Origin: Anaerolineales bacterium UBA6128
GTDB taxonomy: Bacteria > Chloroflexota > Anaerolineae > UBA1429
Assembly: GCA_002423325.1 (NCBI GenBank)
Contig: DIVQ01000210.1
Span: 1-12,559, forward strand
Length of the DNA stretch: 12,559 nt
Direction: 5' to 3'
Shown here: piece after piece, positions 12,120 through 12,559 of the stretch
Layout of the letters: each line of letters starts with the position of its first letter
Numbering within the stretch: position 1 is the stretch's first letter
Translations under genes and position numbers: made by a program
The notes under the pieces: model-generated
What the model was told of the DNA's origin: nothing
Seen by the model: the letters and a program-made list of their open reading frames with translations, nothing else
The model's database searches: none

Positions 12120-12559
12120 GGGCTGCTCTGGCGCTGGGTGTGCTGACCTTTCTACTGCTCGTGCCGTGGGGCCGCGCGGTGGTGGGCTGGCTGCTCTCCC
12201 GGGGCATCGGCAAGCAGATCCGCAGCGACGGGCCGGCCTCGCATCAGGTCAAGTCGGGCACGGCCACGATGGGCGGGCTCTACTTTCTCGCGGGCGTTCT
12301 GGCGGTGTGCGTGGCCCTCGGCCTTGCGGGTTACCCTGACGTGTGGGCGCCGCTGATTGCCATGCTGGCGTTCGGGGCAGTGGGTGGCTTTGACGACCTG
12401 CAGGGGCTGAAGGATCGGCAAGGCGTCGGTTGGTTGGCGCGCAACAAGTTCCCCTGGCAATGGGCGGTCGCGATCGTCGTAGCGCTCGCCCTCTATTGGC
12501 TGAACGATGCGCGTGTGCTGATCGTTCCCATCTCGGGCGCCGTGGTCGAGATTGGCGGG
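12116..12559 (+). CDS. mraY: Phospho-N-acetylmuramoyl-pentapeptide-transferase MraY, 5' part
   Basis: The first 148 codons of an integral membrane enzyme that transfers phospho-MurNAc-pentapeptide to undecaprenyl phosphate, giving lipid I. It runs off the window end. A transmembrane helix at about 3-25 is followed by KQIRSDGPASHQVKSGTATMGG (residues 33-54, written here as one 22-residue block in the protein; key parts IRSDGP and HQVKSGTATMGG), the MraY signature with TPTMGG changed to TATMGG. A second helix leads to GGFDDLQGLKD (90-100) with the conserved aspartate pair D93-D94, then NKFPWQW. The start ATG 12116 overlaps the murF stop as ATGA. It is the substrate-consuming step directly after MurF, and the rest of the dcw cluster probably continues beyond the window. 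Confidence 0.95.
   Translation, partial: MRAALALGVLTFLLLVPWGRAVVGWLLSRGIGKQIRSDGPASHQVKSGTATMGGLYFLAGVLAVCVALGLAGYPDVWAPLIAMLAFGAVGGFDDLQGLKDRQGVGWLARNKFPWQWAVAIVVALALYWLNDARVLIVPISGAVVEIGG

Overview
The window is a GC-rich chromosomal stretch of a bacterium, most likely a member of the Chloroflexota (Anaerolineae/Caldilineae-like). The evidence for the phylum is the ECF sigma factor coupled to a membrane protein with a DUF5667-type segment and DUF5666-like beta repeats, plus a dcw cluster led by mraZ. The lineage is an inference from gene content; no rRNA gene is present. I see no mobile element, CRISPR array, tRNA or rRNA.

Layout. (1) Positions 1-756 hold the 3' end of mnmG (tRNA wobble-uridine modification). 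(2) Positions 767-2921, minus strand: an ECF sigma factor followed by its overlapping membrane partner, a presumed anti-sigma/sensor protein. A 10-G homopolymer lies just upstream of the sigma start. (3) Positions 3095-3516, minus strand: a cold-shock protein gene with a strong Shine-Dalgarno, a leader of about 110 nt containing a hairpin, a sigma70-type promoter and a perfect 12-bp terminator stem. (4) Positions 3727-6590, plus strand: a promoter followed by obgE, nadD and a TIM-barrel sugar isomerase/epimerase-like gene. (5) Positions 6728-12559, plus strand: the start of the division and cell-wall (dcw) cluster, with a promoter, a 10-bp-phased array of MraZ boxes, then mraZ, rsmH, ftsL-like, ftsI-like, murF and mraY (cut by the window end).

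How the genes work together. mraZ encodes the repressor expected to bind the box array that starts 1 nt after its own -10 element. RsmH methylates 16S rRNA, the FtsL-like and FtsI-like proteins belong to the septal synthesis machinery, and MurF and MraY perform consecutive late precursor steps. Several of the dcw genes overlap, by 4 bp (mraZ/rsmH, murF/mraY) or 17 bp (rsmH/ftsL), which suggests translational coupling. Seven of the nine plus-strand genes appear to start at GTG or TTG.

The most striking observation is the FtsI-like protein. It keeps the nucleophilic serine and the SxN motif, but the SxxK lysine is threonine (S311-V-F-T314) and the KTG motif reads K510-F-G-T. By family knowledge this should abolish or severely impair transpeptidase activity, so this dcw cluster may encode a catalytically dead, structural PBP. 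murE, which commonly sits between ftsI and murF, is absent from that place.
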